A stretch of DNA of 64,000 nucleotides from the NCBI RefSeq assembly GCF_022836495.1, contig NZ_BQXM01000011.1, positions 62,001 through 126,000 of the forward strand, in the 5' to 3' direction. A model generated the notes under the pieces. It did not search any database and was not told the origin of the DNA. It was given only the letters and a program-made list of their open reading frames with translations. A program made the translations under genes and the position numbers. The first letter of the stretch is position 1. Each line of letters opens with the position of its first letter. Below, piece by piece: positions 7,855-16,281 of this stretch. The stretch is from Desulforhabdus sp. TSK. Its GTDB lineage: Bacteria > Desulfobacterota > Syntrophobacteria > Syntrophobacterales > Syntrophobacteraceae.

Positions 7855-7891
7855 AAAAAGGGCACCTTTCCCACAAGGAAAAGGTGCCCTT
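7855..7891 (-). terminator. Intrinsic terminator of the acidic CarD/Tudor-like gene
   Basis: Minus strand: GGGCACCTTTTCC, a short loop, GGAAAGGTGCCC, then TTTTT. The long GC-containing stem with a T5 tail fits a rho-independent terminator, about 25 bases beyond the stop codon at 7914. Confidence 0.8.
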
Positions 7892-7913
7892 CCAGCTTGC
7901 TCCTGGATGGGCA

Positions 7914-8306
7914 TTATTGGGGCGGGGTGAGATTCATGGCCATGAGCTTCTTGCTGGTGTCAAAGACCACTTCCATTTTCTTGGGGGAAATGACCTTGCT
8001 GACGACGCCCAAACCGAACTGGCTGTGGATGATCAGATCCCCATCCTTGTAGCTGTCCGTGTAGTGGTATTCCGGAACGCCGTCCCTGCTGGCTTCCATG
8101 AGGAGCTGACGCCAATCATCCTCTGTCTTGGGCCTGGATACGCCTTTGTACAGCACGGAGGGAATGAGGTCCTCCTCCTCCCCTTCTTCCAGGTCCAGGT
8201 CATCTTCTCCGCTGAAATCCAGCTCTTCCCCCTGGTCGTAACTGAGGTCCCCCTCGTCGTCGAATTCCTCAATCAACTGATCGTTATCCATATCTTTCTT
8301 CGTCAT
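7914..8306 (-). CDS. Acidic protein with C-terminal small beta-barrel (Tudor/CarD-like)
   Basis: A 130-residue protein. Residues about 8-60 are strongly acidic (runs of Asp and Glu). The C-terminal 45 residues read GDLIIHSQFGLGVVSKV...MEVVFDTSKKLMAMNL, the pattern of a small Tudor/SH3-like barrel also found at the ends of UvrD-type helicases and in CarD-like proteins, which bind RNA polymerase or nucleic acid complexes. Function is not known; a protein-interaction role is inferred. GGAGAGAAGTC precedes the ATG at 8306; the longer frame to 8381 lacks such a site. It is monocistronic with its own terminator. Confidence 0.65.
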   Translation of the reverse strand: MTKKDMDNDQLIEEFDDEGDLSYDQGEELDFSGEDDLDLEEGEEEDLIPSVLYKGVSRPKTEDDWRQLLMEASRDGVPEYHYTDSYKDGDLIIHSQFGLGVVSKVISPKKMEVVFDTSKKLMAMNLTPPQ

Positions 8307-8607
8307 GACTTCTCTCCGTTGGTTTCTTTGAATATTGACCGCATCATCATTGCGTCTATTAGAACTGATTCCAAACGTCAAGTTAATTTCAGCGGTTTCC
8401 GCCAGGCGGCTCCCTGCCGGGCGCTTTCATGGAATGGCGAAATGCTGTCTCCCCAAGGGTTGGACATTGAAATGATAACGCCTTCGGTGTAGTTTGTGCA
8501 CGCCCTCCGAGGTCATTGGGACCAGCCGGGCGACAGTATTGCCACCATGGTCATCAGCGGCTGCAGGAAACAAGCCTCCCTGCAGGAACCGGCGAGATCA
8601 ATCTTCC
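8307..8607. other. Divergent intergenic region
   Basis: About 300 bases between divergent genes. A TTGACG on the minus strand (complement of 8376-8381) with TAGACG 17 bases further could be a weak promoter for the acidic protein gene. Nothing else was recognised. Confidence 0.3.
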
Positions 8608-9537
8608 ATGTTCGATGTCCTGATCCAAACCATCCTACCTATCTTCAGCATCATTTTTCTGGGCTATTTTCTGAAGATGAGGGAAATCATCGGTGCCGAC
8701 TATGCCCGGACGGCCAACCAGATCGTGTTCAGCGTCGCCATACCCGCGATGATCCTCAATGAGATCGCTCAAGCTCCCTTTGGAGAAAATTTCAATCTGG
8801 GAGCGGTACTCTGCGTTCTGGCCGCTCTCGTTACCGCTGCGCTCGCCAGCCTGGGGCTCATGCTCCTCCTGAAGGTCTCTCCCAACCGGCGGGGCACCTT
8901 CATTCAAAGCAGCTTTCACGGGAATATCGGGTACCTGTCTTATGCGATCGCTTATTATGCCCTCGGGGCAGAGCCTTTCGCCCGCATGGCGATTCTGAGC
9001 AGTTTTGTCATGATGGGACAGAATTTTCTGGCCGTGTGGGCTCTCACGACCTTTAATACCGAATTCCGTCAGGGCAGGCCGGGCTGGGATTTGCTGAAGC
9101 ACCTTCTGCGCAACCCCATCCTCGTGACAGTCCTGTTGGGGGTCATTTATTCAGCCCTGGGCTTTTCCATCCCCAAGCCATTCCAGAAGGGACTCGACAT
9201 TCTCGGCGGCATGGCTTTTCCCACGGCGCTCCTGCTCATCGGAGCAAGCCTTTCCTTCGGCGCGTTCCGCCTCATGGTGCGTGAGATCATCGGGATAGGG
9301 ATCATAAAGCTGCTCTGTCTGCCTTTGCTGGGTTACACGTTCATGGTTTTGGCCGGGGTTCCTCAAAACCTCCTTCTGCCCGGCATCATCCTGCTGGCCG
9401 CACCCCCTGCCACCGTCACCTACATCATGGCGATGGAGCTGGGTGGGCATCCCGAGCTGGCGGCCACAAGCGTCTCCATTTTTACTCTGATATCCGCTTT
9501 CACTTACAGCCTGATTCTCACACTCTTTGCCGGGTAG
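8608..9537 (+). CDS. AEC family (auxin efflux carrier-type) permease
   Basis: A 309-residue integral membrane protein with about ten hydrophobic helices arranged as two five-helix halves, as in the AEC/Mem_trans family. Recognisable segments are the start MFDVLIQTILPIFSIIFLGY, the inner NPILVTVLLG before helix six, and APPATVTYIMA near the end. Family members export or import small organic acids such as malate or malonate; the substrate here is unknown. The frame extends upstream to 8494 but family alignment and the run of Arg/Pro codons favour ATG 8608. The ribosome site is weak (GCGAGAT). Confidence 0.82.
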   Translation: MFDVLIQTILPIFSIIFLGYFLKMREIIGADYARTANQIVFSVAIPAMILNEIAQAPFGENFNLGAVLCVLAALVTAALASLGLMLLLKVSPNRRGTFIQSSFHGNIGYLSYAIAYYALGAEPFARMAILSSFVMMGQNFLAVWALTTFNTEFRQGRPGWDLLKHLLRNPILVTVLLGVIYSALGFSIPKPFQKGLDILGGMAFPTALLLIGASLSFGAFRLMVREIIGIGIIKLLCLPLLGYTFMVLAGVPQNLLLPGIILLAAPPATVTYIMAMELGGHPELAATSVSIFTLISAFTYSLILTLFAG

Positions 9538-9636
9538 GCACGGGAGACCTGGCTGGGCCTCCGCAGCTTCCGCAGGTCCGTGGGCAAGCCTTTAAGCGGG
9601 GTGACCTGACACCAGTGCAGGTTGCCCCGGGCTCGC

Positions 9637-11028
9637 CTAATCTTCTCCCGTGTCGAGTCCATACTTGAGGAGGCGGTACCGGAAGGAACGGAAACTGATT
9701 CCGAGAAGCTCCGCAGCCTTGAATTTCACTCCGTGAGCCTGTTGCAGTGCCTGCTGCAGGAGCTTTTTTTCCACGTCCGCCAGGTAGCCGTCGAGATCGA
9801 TCCCCCGGGGCAGTTCCGCAGGTATCGCCAGGGGATCGTTTCGGCTTTTCTTGTAGGTGGAAAGCGTCAGGCTGTCGGGAAGGATGATGCTCGACGATTC
9901 CATGGCGACACCACGTTCGATGATGTGCTCCAGTTCGCGCACGTTGCCCGGGAAGTCGTAGTGGTTGAGGATATCCATGGCATAGGAAGAAATTTTTCGT
10001 ACATCTTTGCCGAACTGATCCCTGAATTTGGCAAGAAAGTGCTGAGCCAGGATGGAAATATCCTCTTTGCGCTCTCTCAGGGGAGGGAGCATCACGGGGA
10101 GCACGTTGAGGCGGTAGTAGAGGTCCTCGCGGAAGGTTCCCTCGATGACCATTTTTTCCAGATTGCGGTTGGTGGCGGAAATGATCCTCACATTGACGGC
10201 AATGTCTTCGGTATCGCCGATCATGCGAATGGTCTTTTCCTGGACCAGGCGCAGCAGCTTTACCTGAAGGGTGGGGGAGAGCTCCCCGATTTCGTCCAGA
10301 AAAAGCGTTCCGGTCTGGGCTGCTTCCACCAATCCCTTGCGGGTGGCCGCAGCCCCCGTGAAGGCCCCTTTTTTGTACCCGAACAGCTCGCTTTCAATGA
10401 GGTGCTCCGGCACCCCTCCACAGTTGACGACGACGAAGGGCTTGTCCTGGCGCGGGCTTTGCCGGTGGATCGCCTTGGCCACCAGTTCCTTGCCCGTTCC
10501 ACTTTCGCCCGTGATGAGGACATTGCTGCCGGTGGATGCCACACGCTGGATGAGCTCATAAAGGCGGCGCATGGGAGGGCTTTCGCCGATGAGGCATCCG
10601 AAATAATACGGCCCTTCGGGTTTTTCCGGAACCTTCTCTTCGCCGGCGTCACTCTGGAGCGCATGGCGAATGACAGACCGCATTTCATCGATGTTGAAAG
10701 GCTTGGGGAGGTAGTCGTAGGCCCCTTCCTTCATGGCCGCTACGGCAGTTTCCGCACTGGCATAGGCAGAGATGATGATGACCACCGTTTGGGGAGAGAG
10801 GTGCCTGCACTGCTTGAGCACTTCCAGCCCATTGATGGGCTTCATGCGGATGTCGGTGATGACGAGCGCGAAGGGCTCCTGCCGGATGGCTTCCAGCGCA
10901 TCCTTCCCCCCGGCTGCACAACGGACCTGGTATCCTTCCTTCAGGAGCATGACCTCAAGAAATTCACGCATGCTCCGTTCGTCATCCACAACGAGAATTT
11001 TAGGGGGTTCGTCCGAGCCTGCCTTCAT
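9637..11028 (-). CDS. Sigma-54-dependent response regulator, NtrC/PilR-type
   Basis: A 463-residue regulator with three domains in order: receiver (DD at 15-16, phosphoacceptor D59, K109), AAA+ ATPase (Walker A GESGTGKE 174-181, sigma-54 contact loop GAFTGA 221-226), and a Fis-type helix-turn-helix at the end. The tail VKFKAAELLGISFRSFRYRL closely resembles PilR regulators of type IV pilin genes. No partner kinase is adjacent. Its start overlaps the pyrC stop by four bases (ATGA), so it is translationally coupled to the pyrimidine operon, an unusual place for such a regulator. Confidence 0.9.
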   Translation of the reverse strand: MKAGSDEPPKILVVDDERSMREFLEVMLLKEGYQVRCAAGGKDALEAIRQEPFALVITDIRMKPINGLEVLKQCRHLSPQTVVIIISAYASAETAVAAMKEGAYDYLPKPFNIDEMRSVIRHALQSDAGEEKVPEKPEGPYYFGCLIGESPPMRRLYELIQRVASTGSNVLITGESGTGKELVAKAIHRQSPRQDKPFVVVNCGGVPEHLIESELFGYKKGAFTGAAATRKGLVEAAQTGTLFLDEIGELSPTLQVKLLRLVQEKTIRMIGDTEDIAVNVRIISATNRNLEKMVIEGTFREDLYYRLNVLPVMLPPLRERKEDISILAQHFLAKFRDQFGKDVRKISSYAMDILNHYDFPGNVRELEHIIERGVAMESSSIILPDSLTLSTYKKSRNDPLAIPAELPRGIDLDGYLADVEKKLLQQALQQAHGVKFKAAELLGISFRSFRYRLLKYGLDTGED

Positions 11029-12338
11029 GGGGTTATTCTGGAATAGGCAATGCTGCCTTTCACCAGGGTCATGAGTGCCTGTCCCTGCATGTGACGGCCA
11101 TGAAATGGGCAGTTGCGGCTCTTGGATTCGAACTGGCCGGCATCCAGGATATAGGTCTTGTCGGGATCGATGACGGTCAAATTCACCGGCTCCCGGGTCT
11201 GGAGCGTTCCCAAAGGGACCCCCAAAATTCGGGCCGGGTTGCAGGAAACCTTGGCGATGGCCTCGGAAGGAGTCAGAATGTCTGCTCGCACCAGATCCAG
11301 AATGAGGGGAAGGGCTGATTCGAGACCGATCATTCCATTGGCGGCAAACTCGAATTCCGTGTCCTTTTCCAGCACGCTGTGAGGGGCGTGGTCCGTGGCA
11401 ATGGCGTCGAGGGTCCCGTCGCGGAGGCCCCGTTTGATGGCCTGCACGTCATCTTCGGTCCGGAGAGGTGGATTTACTTTGAAAACAGGATCGAAGCCCA
11501 TGAGAGCTTCGTCCGTGAGGGTGAAATAATGCGGAGCCGTCTCGGCCGTGACGGGAACACCCCTTTCACGGGCTTGACGGATGAGACGCACCGAGCCCGC
11601 CGTGCTCACGTGGGCGATGTGCAGGCGGCACTGAGCCAGCTCCGCCAGGATCAGGTCCCGTGCGATCATCACTTCCTCGGCGGCGCTGGGAATGCCGCGC
11701 AGGCCCAGCATGGTGGAGACGGTGCCCTCGTTCATGAGGCCGCCATGAGAAAGGCGGCTGTCTTCGGCATGGCTGATCACCGGGAGGTCGAAAATGCGAG
11801 CGTATTCCAGTGCCCTTCGCATGAGGAGGCTGTCCATGATGGGTCGGCCATCATCCGTGACGGCTACGGCTCCCGCCGCCCTGAGCTCTCCGATTTCAGA
11901 AAGGCTTTCCCCCTGGAGCCCCTTGCTGATCGCTCCGACAGGAAGCACGTGGCAGGCGCCTTCACGCTCCGCTCTCTCCAGGATGAAGCGGGTCACCGTG
12001 GCGGAATCGTTCACAGGCCGGGTATTGGGCATGCAGGCGACGGCGACATAACCTCCAGCCACGGCGGCACGGGTGCCCGAGGCGATGGTTTCCTTGTACT
12101 CTTCGCCGGGTTCCCGCAGATGGACATGCATATCGATGAGACCGGGAACAATCCATTTGCCCGTCATGTCCATTTCCTGGAGCTCAGCCAGCCTCTCGCG
12201 GGAGATTTCCAGGCGCGGCCGTATCTCCGCCACGCGCCCTTCCCAAATCAATACGTCCGCCAGGGCGTCCATCCCCTGGAGAGGATCGATCACCCGCCCG
12301 TTCCTGAAAAGAAAATTTCCAGATTTCCCCCGTTGCAT
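11025..12338 (-). CDS. pyrC: Dihydroorotase
   Basis: A 437-residue class I dihydroorotase, third enzyme of de novo pyrimidine synthesis (carbamoyl aspartate to dihydroorotate). It shows FRNGRVIDP at the start, the metal-binding GLIDMHVHLREPG (HxH), the CMPNT segment, HIAHVSTAGS and the late ATDHAPH motif. It follows pyrB by 130 bases on the same strand. The start is uncertain: ATG 12338 fits family length and has GGGAG ten bases upstream; an in-frame TTG at 12443 would add 35 unlikely residues. Aspartate transcarbamoylase and class I dihydroorotase often form a complex. Confidence 0.92.
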   Translation of the reverse strand: MQRGKSGNFLFRNGRVIDPLQGMDALADVLIWEGRVAEIRPRLEISRERLAELQEMDMTGKWIVPGLIDMHVHLREPGEEYKETIASGTRAAVAGGYVAVACMPNTRPVNDSATVTRFILERAEREGACHVLPVGAISKGLQGESLSEIGELRAAGAVAVTDDGRPIMDSLLMRRALEYARIFDLPVISHAEDSRLSHGGLMNEGTVSTMLGLRGIPSAAEEVMIARDLILAELAQCRLHIAHVSTAGSVRLIRQARERGVPVTAETAPHYFTLTDEALMGFDPVFKVNPPLRTEDDVQAIKRGLRDGTLDAIATDHAPHSVLEKDTEFEFAANGMIGLESALPLILDLVRADILTPSEAIAKVSCNPARILGVPLGTLQTREPVNLTVIDPDKTYILDAGQFESKSRNCPFHGRHMQGQALMTLVKGSIAYSRITP

Positions 12339-12468
12339 GCGTTCATACTCCCTGGGAAGGAACAACCCCTGGGTTGTGTCCCCATCCCTGGCAGACAGCC
12401 TATGATTCGATCGGCTTGAGTTGCTGTTTTTACTGATGGCCAATGGCTCTCGACTGAAGACTGGAGGG

Positions 12469-13386
12469 CTATTTCTGAGAGACCAGATAAAGCAGAGCCA
12501 TGCGCACGGCGACGCCGTTGGTCACCTGATCCAGGATGACGGAATGCGGTCCGTCGGCCACGTCGGGATTCAGTTCCACCCCCCTGTTGATGGGGCCGGG
12601 ATGCATGACGATGACATCCGGCTTCGCCCGCTTCAGTCTTTCTGCGTTGATCCCGTAATAAACGGCATATTCCCGCAGGGAGGGCAGCAGCATCTGCTGC
12701 TGTCGCTCTTTTTGAAGACGCAGAACGATGATGACATCCGCGTCGGGAATGACCTCCTCCGGGTGCAGACACACCTGGACGCCCATTTGATCGATGTCGG
12801 AAGGAAGGAGCGTGGTGGGGCCGCACACGGCGATTCTGGCTCCCATCTTGGTGAGTCCCCAGATGTCGGAGCGGGCCACGCGGCTGTGAGCGATATCGCC
12901 GACAATGAGCACATTCAGCCCGTCCAGCCGCCCTTTGTGCTCCCGAATGGTCATCATGTCCAGCAATGCCTGAGAAGGATGCTCATGCATGCCGTCGCCC
13001 GCATTGATGACGGAAGCCTCCGTCCGGCCCGCAATGCGGTGCGGCGCCCCCGAAGCCGAATGCCTTATGACAAAGATGTCGGGCTTCATGGATTCAAGGT
13101 TTTTCACCGTGTCCAGAAAGGTTTCCCCCTTGACCATGGAGCTGGTCGAAGTCGTGATGCTGAAGGTGTCCGCGCTCAAACGTTTGGCGGCGATATCGAA
13201 GGAAGTTCGCGTGCGGGTGCTTGGCTCGTAGAAGAGATGAATGACGGTCTTGCCCCGGAGGGTGGGGACTTTTTTGATGGCTCGAGTGTTGATTTCCTTC
13301 AGTGAAGAAGCCATCTCCAGGATATGCTCCATTTCATGGACTTCAAGTTCTCGAATCCCAAGAATATCTTTTCTCTTGAATGGCAT
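12469..13386 (-). CDS. pyrB: Aspartate carbamoyltransferase catalytic subunit
   Basis: A 305-residue enzyme making N-carbamoyl-L-aspartate, the committed step of pyrimidine synthesis. The carbamoyl-phosphate site [12 protein letters not shown], the catalytic-loop region [18 protein letters not shown] and HPGPINRG are all present. No pyrI regulatory subunit gene is nearby, so allosteric control by PyrI is not indicated. It heads the pyrB-pyrC-regulator run. ATG 13386 was chosen because AGAGGG lies five to six bases before it; a GTG two codons upstream is also possible. Confidence 0.94.
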   Translation of the reverse strand: MPFKRKDILGIRELEVHEMEHILEMASSLKEINTRAIKKVPTLRGKTVIHLFYEPSTRTRTSFDIAAKRLSADTFSITTSTSSMVKGETFLDTVKNLESMKPDIFVIRHSASGAPHRIAGRTEASVINAGDGMHEHPSQALLDMMTIREHKGRLDGLNVLIVGDIAHSRVARSDIWGLTKMGARIAVCGPTTLLPSDIDQMGVQVCLHPEEVIPDADVIIVLRLQKERQQQMLLPSLREYAVYYGINAERLKRAKPDVIVMHPGPINRGVELNPDVADGPHSVILDQVTNGVAVRMALLYLVSQK

Positions 13387-13730
13387 GTTCACCCTCTTCT
13401 CGTTAGAAACCGCTCCTTCCTCATTGAGAATGCCGCTACTTTACCATGAGATGCACCGGCGGCGGCAAGAAAATTGAATCGGCGTCGAAACTCTTTCCGG
13501 CGAAAGTCGTGCCGTTCCCCGGGGGATTTTGCTGGAAGCCCTCGTCAGGCTGGTGTGGATATGATAAAAGAATTTCCAGGGACGGCGCCGGCTTCAGACG
13601 CTCCCCGATGAAGCAGGGATAGCGAAAATCAGTGTCAAGAACGGGCTTGCCGGCAGGTGCGATCCGTCTTGACATGTTTGGCGAATATCATTAAATGGTC
13701 TCTCCATTGATTCCATGAAGGGAGAAGTAG
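13387..13730. promoter_or_regulatory. Divergent pyrB / greA intergenic region with greA promoter
   Basis: No convincing gene lies in these 344 bases. On the plus strand TTGACA (13669-13674) and TAAATG (13692-13697) with a 17-base spacer form a likely promoter for greA. An open frame of 79 codons on the minus strand has no family match or ribosome site. No attenuator or recognised leader was found before pyrB. Confidence 0.45.
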
Positions 13731-14201
13731 ATGCAAAGAGTACCCATCACCAAGAGCGGTTTTGAACGTTTGAAAATCGAGTTACAGCGCCTGCAGAAAG
13801 AAGAGCGACCTGCCGTCATCAAAGCGATTGAAGAGGCTCGCGGCCACGGAGATCTCTCGGAAAATGCCGAATATGAGGCCGCCAAGGACAAGCAGTCCCT
13901 CATCGAAGGCCGTATCCAGGATATTTGCGAGAAACTGGGACATTGTGAGATCATCGAGGGCTCGGAATCGGAAGACGGGAAGGCGATTTTCGGGTCTACC
14001 GTCGTGATGGAGGATCTGGAGACAGGAGAAGTCACCCGCTATACCCTGGTGGGGCCTTATGAAGCGGACGTCCAGGCCGGAACCATTTCGGTGACGTCTC
14101 CGCTGGGGAAAGCCCTCATCGGGAAGGAAGAAGGCGATGAGGTCCGCGTGCAAACTCCCAAGGGAATCCGCAATCTTGAAATCCTCGAGGTCCGGACCTG
14201 A
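13731..14201 (+). CDS. greA: Transcription elongation factor GreA
   Basis: A 156-residue factor that enters the RNA polymerase secondary channel and helps cleave backtracked transcripts. The N-terminal coiled coil carries the typical acidic tip (GDLSENAEYEAAK), and the C-terminal FKBP-like domain ends with SPLGKALIGKEEGDEV. Length and motifs are normal. GAAGGGAGAAG precedes the ATG, and a TTGACA/TAAATG promoter lies about 35 bases upstream. Ribosomal protein S20 follows after 193 bases with its own promoter. Confidence 0.95.
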   Translation: MQRVPITKSGFERLKIELQRLQKEERPAVIKAIEEARGHGDLSENAEYEAAKDKQSLIEGRIQDICEKLGHCEIIEGSESEDGKAIFGSTVVMEDLETGEVTRYTLVGPYEADVQAGTISVTSPLGKALIGKEEGDEVRVQTPKGIRNLEILEVRT

Positions 14202-14268
14202 TCCGTTTTGCTCCGACCGAAAAGCAAGTGTACGAGTGTATCAAATAAAAACACCGTTATGAATTGCC

Positions 14269-14296
14269 TTGACAGCCTTTCCTTTGACGTTATAAA
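14269..14296 (+). promoter_or_regulatory. Sigma-70 promoter of rpsT
   Basis: TTGACA (14269-14274), 16-base spacer, TATAAA (14291-14296). It is about 100 bases upstream of the rpsT start, leaving room for a leader that could take part in S20 autoregulation. Confidence 0.75.
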
Positions 14297-14394
14297 GTGG
14301 GTTTTCTTGAAAATTTGTCCTTCTGCGTGTTGAAGGAAAGACTTCATTTATAGTTTGGAACACTGAAATCCATATTTCTAGAGGAGGTTAAACC

Positions 14395-14673
14395 TTGGCC
14401 AATCACAAGTCAGCCGTTAAGCGGGCAAAACAGAGCGAAGCGCGGCGCCTGCGCAATCGGATGCGAAAAACCCGCATGAAGAACGTAATCAAGGATGTTC
14501 AGGAAGCCATTTCTTCCAATTCGACCGAGCTTGTAATGGAACGTCTGCGACAAGCCGTCTCCACCATCGATCGCACCGCCGGCAAGGGCGTTATTCATAA
14601 GAACAACGCAGCACGCAAGATTTCCCGATTGACCCGGAGAGTTCAGGAGTTTCTGGCTGCGAAAAAAGCTTAA
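14395..14673 (+). CDS. rpsT: 30S ribosomal protein S20
   Basis: A 92-residue, very basic protein with the S20 start MANHKSAVKRAKQSE and NAARKISRLTRRV near the end; it binds 16S rRNA early in assembly. The start codon is TTG, preceded by AGGAGG at 14382-14387. A UUG start is also known for rpsT in Escherichia coli, where it is part of translational self-control, so the weak start here is probably functional. A strong terminator follows 28 bases after the stop. Confidence 0.96.
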   Translation: MANHKSAVKRAKQSEARRLRNRMRKTRMKNVIKDVQEAISSNSTELVMERLRQAVSTIDRTAGKGVIHKNNAARKISRLTRRVQEFLAAKKA

Positions 14674-14701
14674 AGCTTTGCTGTTGCTATGGCCCGACAC
14701 G

Positions 14702-14733
14702 CCCCTGAGGAACCAGTCCTCAGGGGTTTTTTT
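14702..14733 (+). terminator. Intrinsic terminator of rpsT
   Basis: CCCCTGAGGA, loop, TCCTCAGGGG, then seven T residues. The stem overlaps the stop codon of the convergent holA gene (14720). Confidence 0.92.
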
Positions 14734-15727
14734 GCTTGATGCGGCAGAGCTCCAGGACGAGGGATTCCAGGATTCGCTCGGGAGACGTGCCGCTGCCCTT
14801 GAGGGCTCGATCGGCGTGGCGCAGGGCGCGGTAAGCGTTGAACAATTCGCTTTCAGAAAACTGGGAGGCCTGCTGCAGGTACTTCTTGACGACAAACTGA
14901 GAGAGGCCGATGCCCTGGCCGATCTGGGGCAGGGGCAGCCTCCGTTGTTGTCCGTCTCTCACCTGCCAGACGAGCCGAATCTGCCTGGCCAGCAGAGCCA
15001 GGATGCCCAGGGGTGATTCCCCCGAAAGCATGAGGTTCCTCAGGCTGTGAATCGCCCGGTGGGTTTCATTCTGCCCCACATGCTGCAGGAGCTCAAAGAC
15101 GGAATGGCTCCTCTGCATGCTGACCACCTGTTGAACGTCGGAAATGTCGATGACTGAGCGCTCTCCCACATAGATGGAGAGCTTTTCCAGTTCCATTTCC
15201 AGGCAGGCGAGATCCAGTCCCACCTGCTCAAAAAGCAGCAGAGCCGCTTGGGGAGTCAACTGCTTCCCCTGTGCCTTGGCGCGCTCCTGAAGCCACCGGG
15301 GGGCTTCCCCTTCGGTGGGGGCGGTAAACTGGACCACAACGCCCGCAGCCTGAACGGCCTCCTCCAGCTTGTCCATTCCTTTTTTCTGGAAAGCACTCAG
15401 AACCAGGCAGGCGGTGGGGTGGGGACGCCGGAGATAGGCTTCCAGGCTCTGGCGCTGCTCCTTCGGCCACTCTTCCACATGCTGAACCAGCAGGAGCTGC
15501 TTACCACCGAACATGGGCAGGGTGCTCACCCGCTCCAGGACCTCCTCAGCGGTGTGCTCCTTGGCGGTCCATCGTTCGCCGTTGAAGTTTCGTGCTTTTG
15601 GGGGAACAATTTTTGCCACCAGCCGGTTCCACGCTTCCTCCATGAGCAATTCCGCGTTGCCCGTAAACAGGTAGACGGGTGCGGGAGGGGCCGTTTCCAC
15701 ATGCTTTAGAAATTCATTGAGCAGCAT
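14720..15727 (-). CDS. holA: DNA polymerase III subunit delta
   Basis: A 335-residue clamp-loader subunit. The start (PVYLFTGNAELLMEEAW) is the delta-subunit pattern in which a degenerate ATP-site region replaces the Walker motif of related clamp-loader proteins; the middle has LLVQHVEEWP and the end the conserved HADRALKGSG. Delta opens the sliding clamp in the replication machinery. It is the last gene of leuS-lptE-holA, with only two bases between the lptE stop and its ATG, a gene order widely kept in proteobacteria. Confidence 0.92.
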   Translation of the reverse strand: MLLNEFLKHVETAPPAPVYLFTGNAELLMEEAWNRLVAKIVPPKARNFNGERWTAKEHTAEEVLERVSTLPMFGGKQLLLVQHVEEWPKEQRQSLEAYLRRPHPTACLVLSAFQKKGMDKLEEAVQAAGVVVQFTAPTEGEAPRWLQERAKAQGKQLTPQAALLLFEQVGLDLACLEMELEKLSIYVGERSVIDISDVQQVVSMQRSHSVFELLQHVGQNETHRAIHSLRNLMLSGESPLGILALLARQIRLVWQVRDGQQRRLPLPQIGQGIGLSQFVVKKYLQQASQFSESELFNAYRALRHADRALKGSGTSPERILESLVLELCRIKQKNP

Positions 15728-15729
15728 GA

Positions 15730-16251
15730 TCAGAAGTTGCTGAGGAAGCGGTCATGGATGCGGGAGGACATTTCCTTCGCCAGGAATTCTTCGGCGCGGC
15801 GTCGATTGTCATAGCTGACCATGGGATCGGGATCCTGGATGTAAACCTGGTAGTAAGTGAACTGCGGATCCTGCCAGAGAATCTCCCCCGTTCGAGTATC
15901 CTCACAGCGTATTTCCAGGGTCACATAAAGCCGGCTCAGGATCGTTTCCTCAAAAGCCTTGTGGGCCACTTCCGATGTATAAATGTTGCGGATGCGTCCA
16001 CGGAACACCACATCGCTCTGATCCTGCGGAACGACCTGGATATCCCCCTTCTGAAGGAATTCACTGCGCAGAGCCCCCGCAAAAATGCTCCCCAGGTCCG
16101 GCTCCGAAGTGTTGTTGGCAAAAACGGGGATGGAGACCTTGTGGATTCCCGGGCGGGGCCCCGCGCCTTCGCCCGTGAAATGGTAGCCGCAGGCACTCGC
16201 CAGGAGGAGAACGATGCCCAGAGTGGCTGGTAGCCTCGTAGAAAGCTTCAT
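15730..16251 (-). CDS. lptE: LPS assembly lipoprotein LptE
   Basis: A 173-residue outer-membrane lipoprotein with a signal sequence ending LLLASAC (lipidated C21) followed by GYHF, the hallmark of LptE. The segments PVFANNT and LRSEFLQKG also fit. LptE plugs the LptD barrel that places lipopolysaccharide in the outer leaflet, so this organism has an outer membrane. It lies between leuS and holA, as in many proteobacteria. Confidence 0.92.
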   Translation of the reverse strand: MKLSTRLPATLGIVLLLASACGYHFTGEGAGPRPGIHKVSIPVFANNTSEPDLGSIFAGALRSEFLQKGDIQVVPQDQSDVVFRGRIRNIYTSEVAHKAFEETILSRLYVTLEIRCEDTRTGEILWQDPQFTYYQVYIQDPDPMVSYDNRRRAEEFLAKEMSSRIHDRFLSNF

Positions 16252-16281
16252 TCGATCTCTTCTTCCCCGCTGATCTTCCTG

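Noticed and set aside
9622-11046. 474-codon open frame on the plus strand
   Set aside because: Antisense to the NtrC-type regulator; high-GC third positions produce it. The regulator on the other strand has all family motifs.
13436-13675. 79-codon minus-strand frame between pyrB and greA
   Set aside because: No ribosome site or family features; Pro/Gly-rich and probably not translated.
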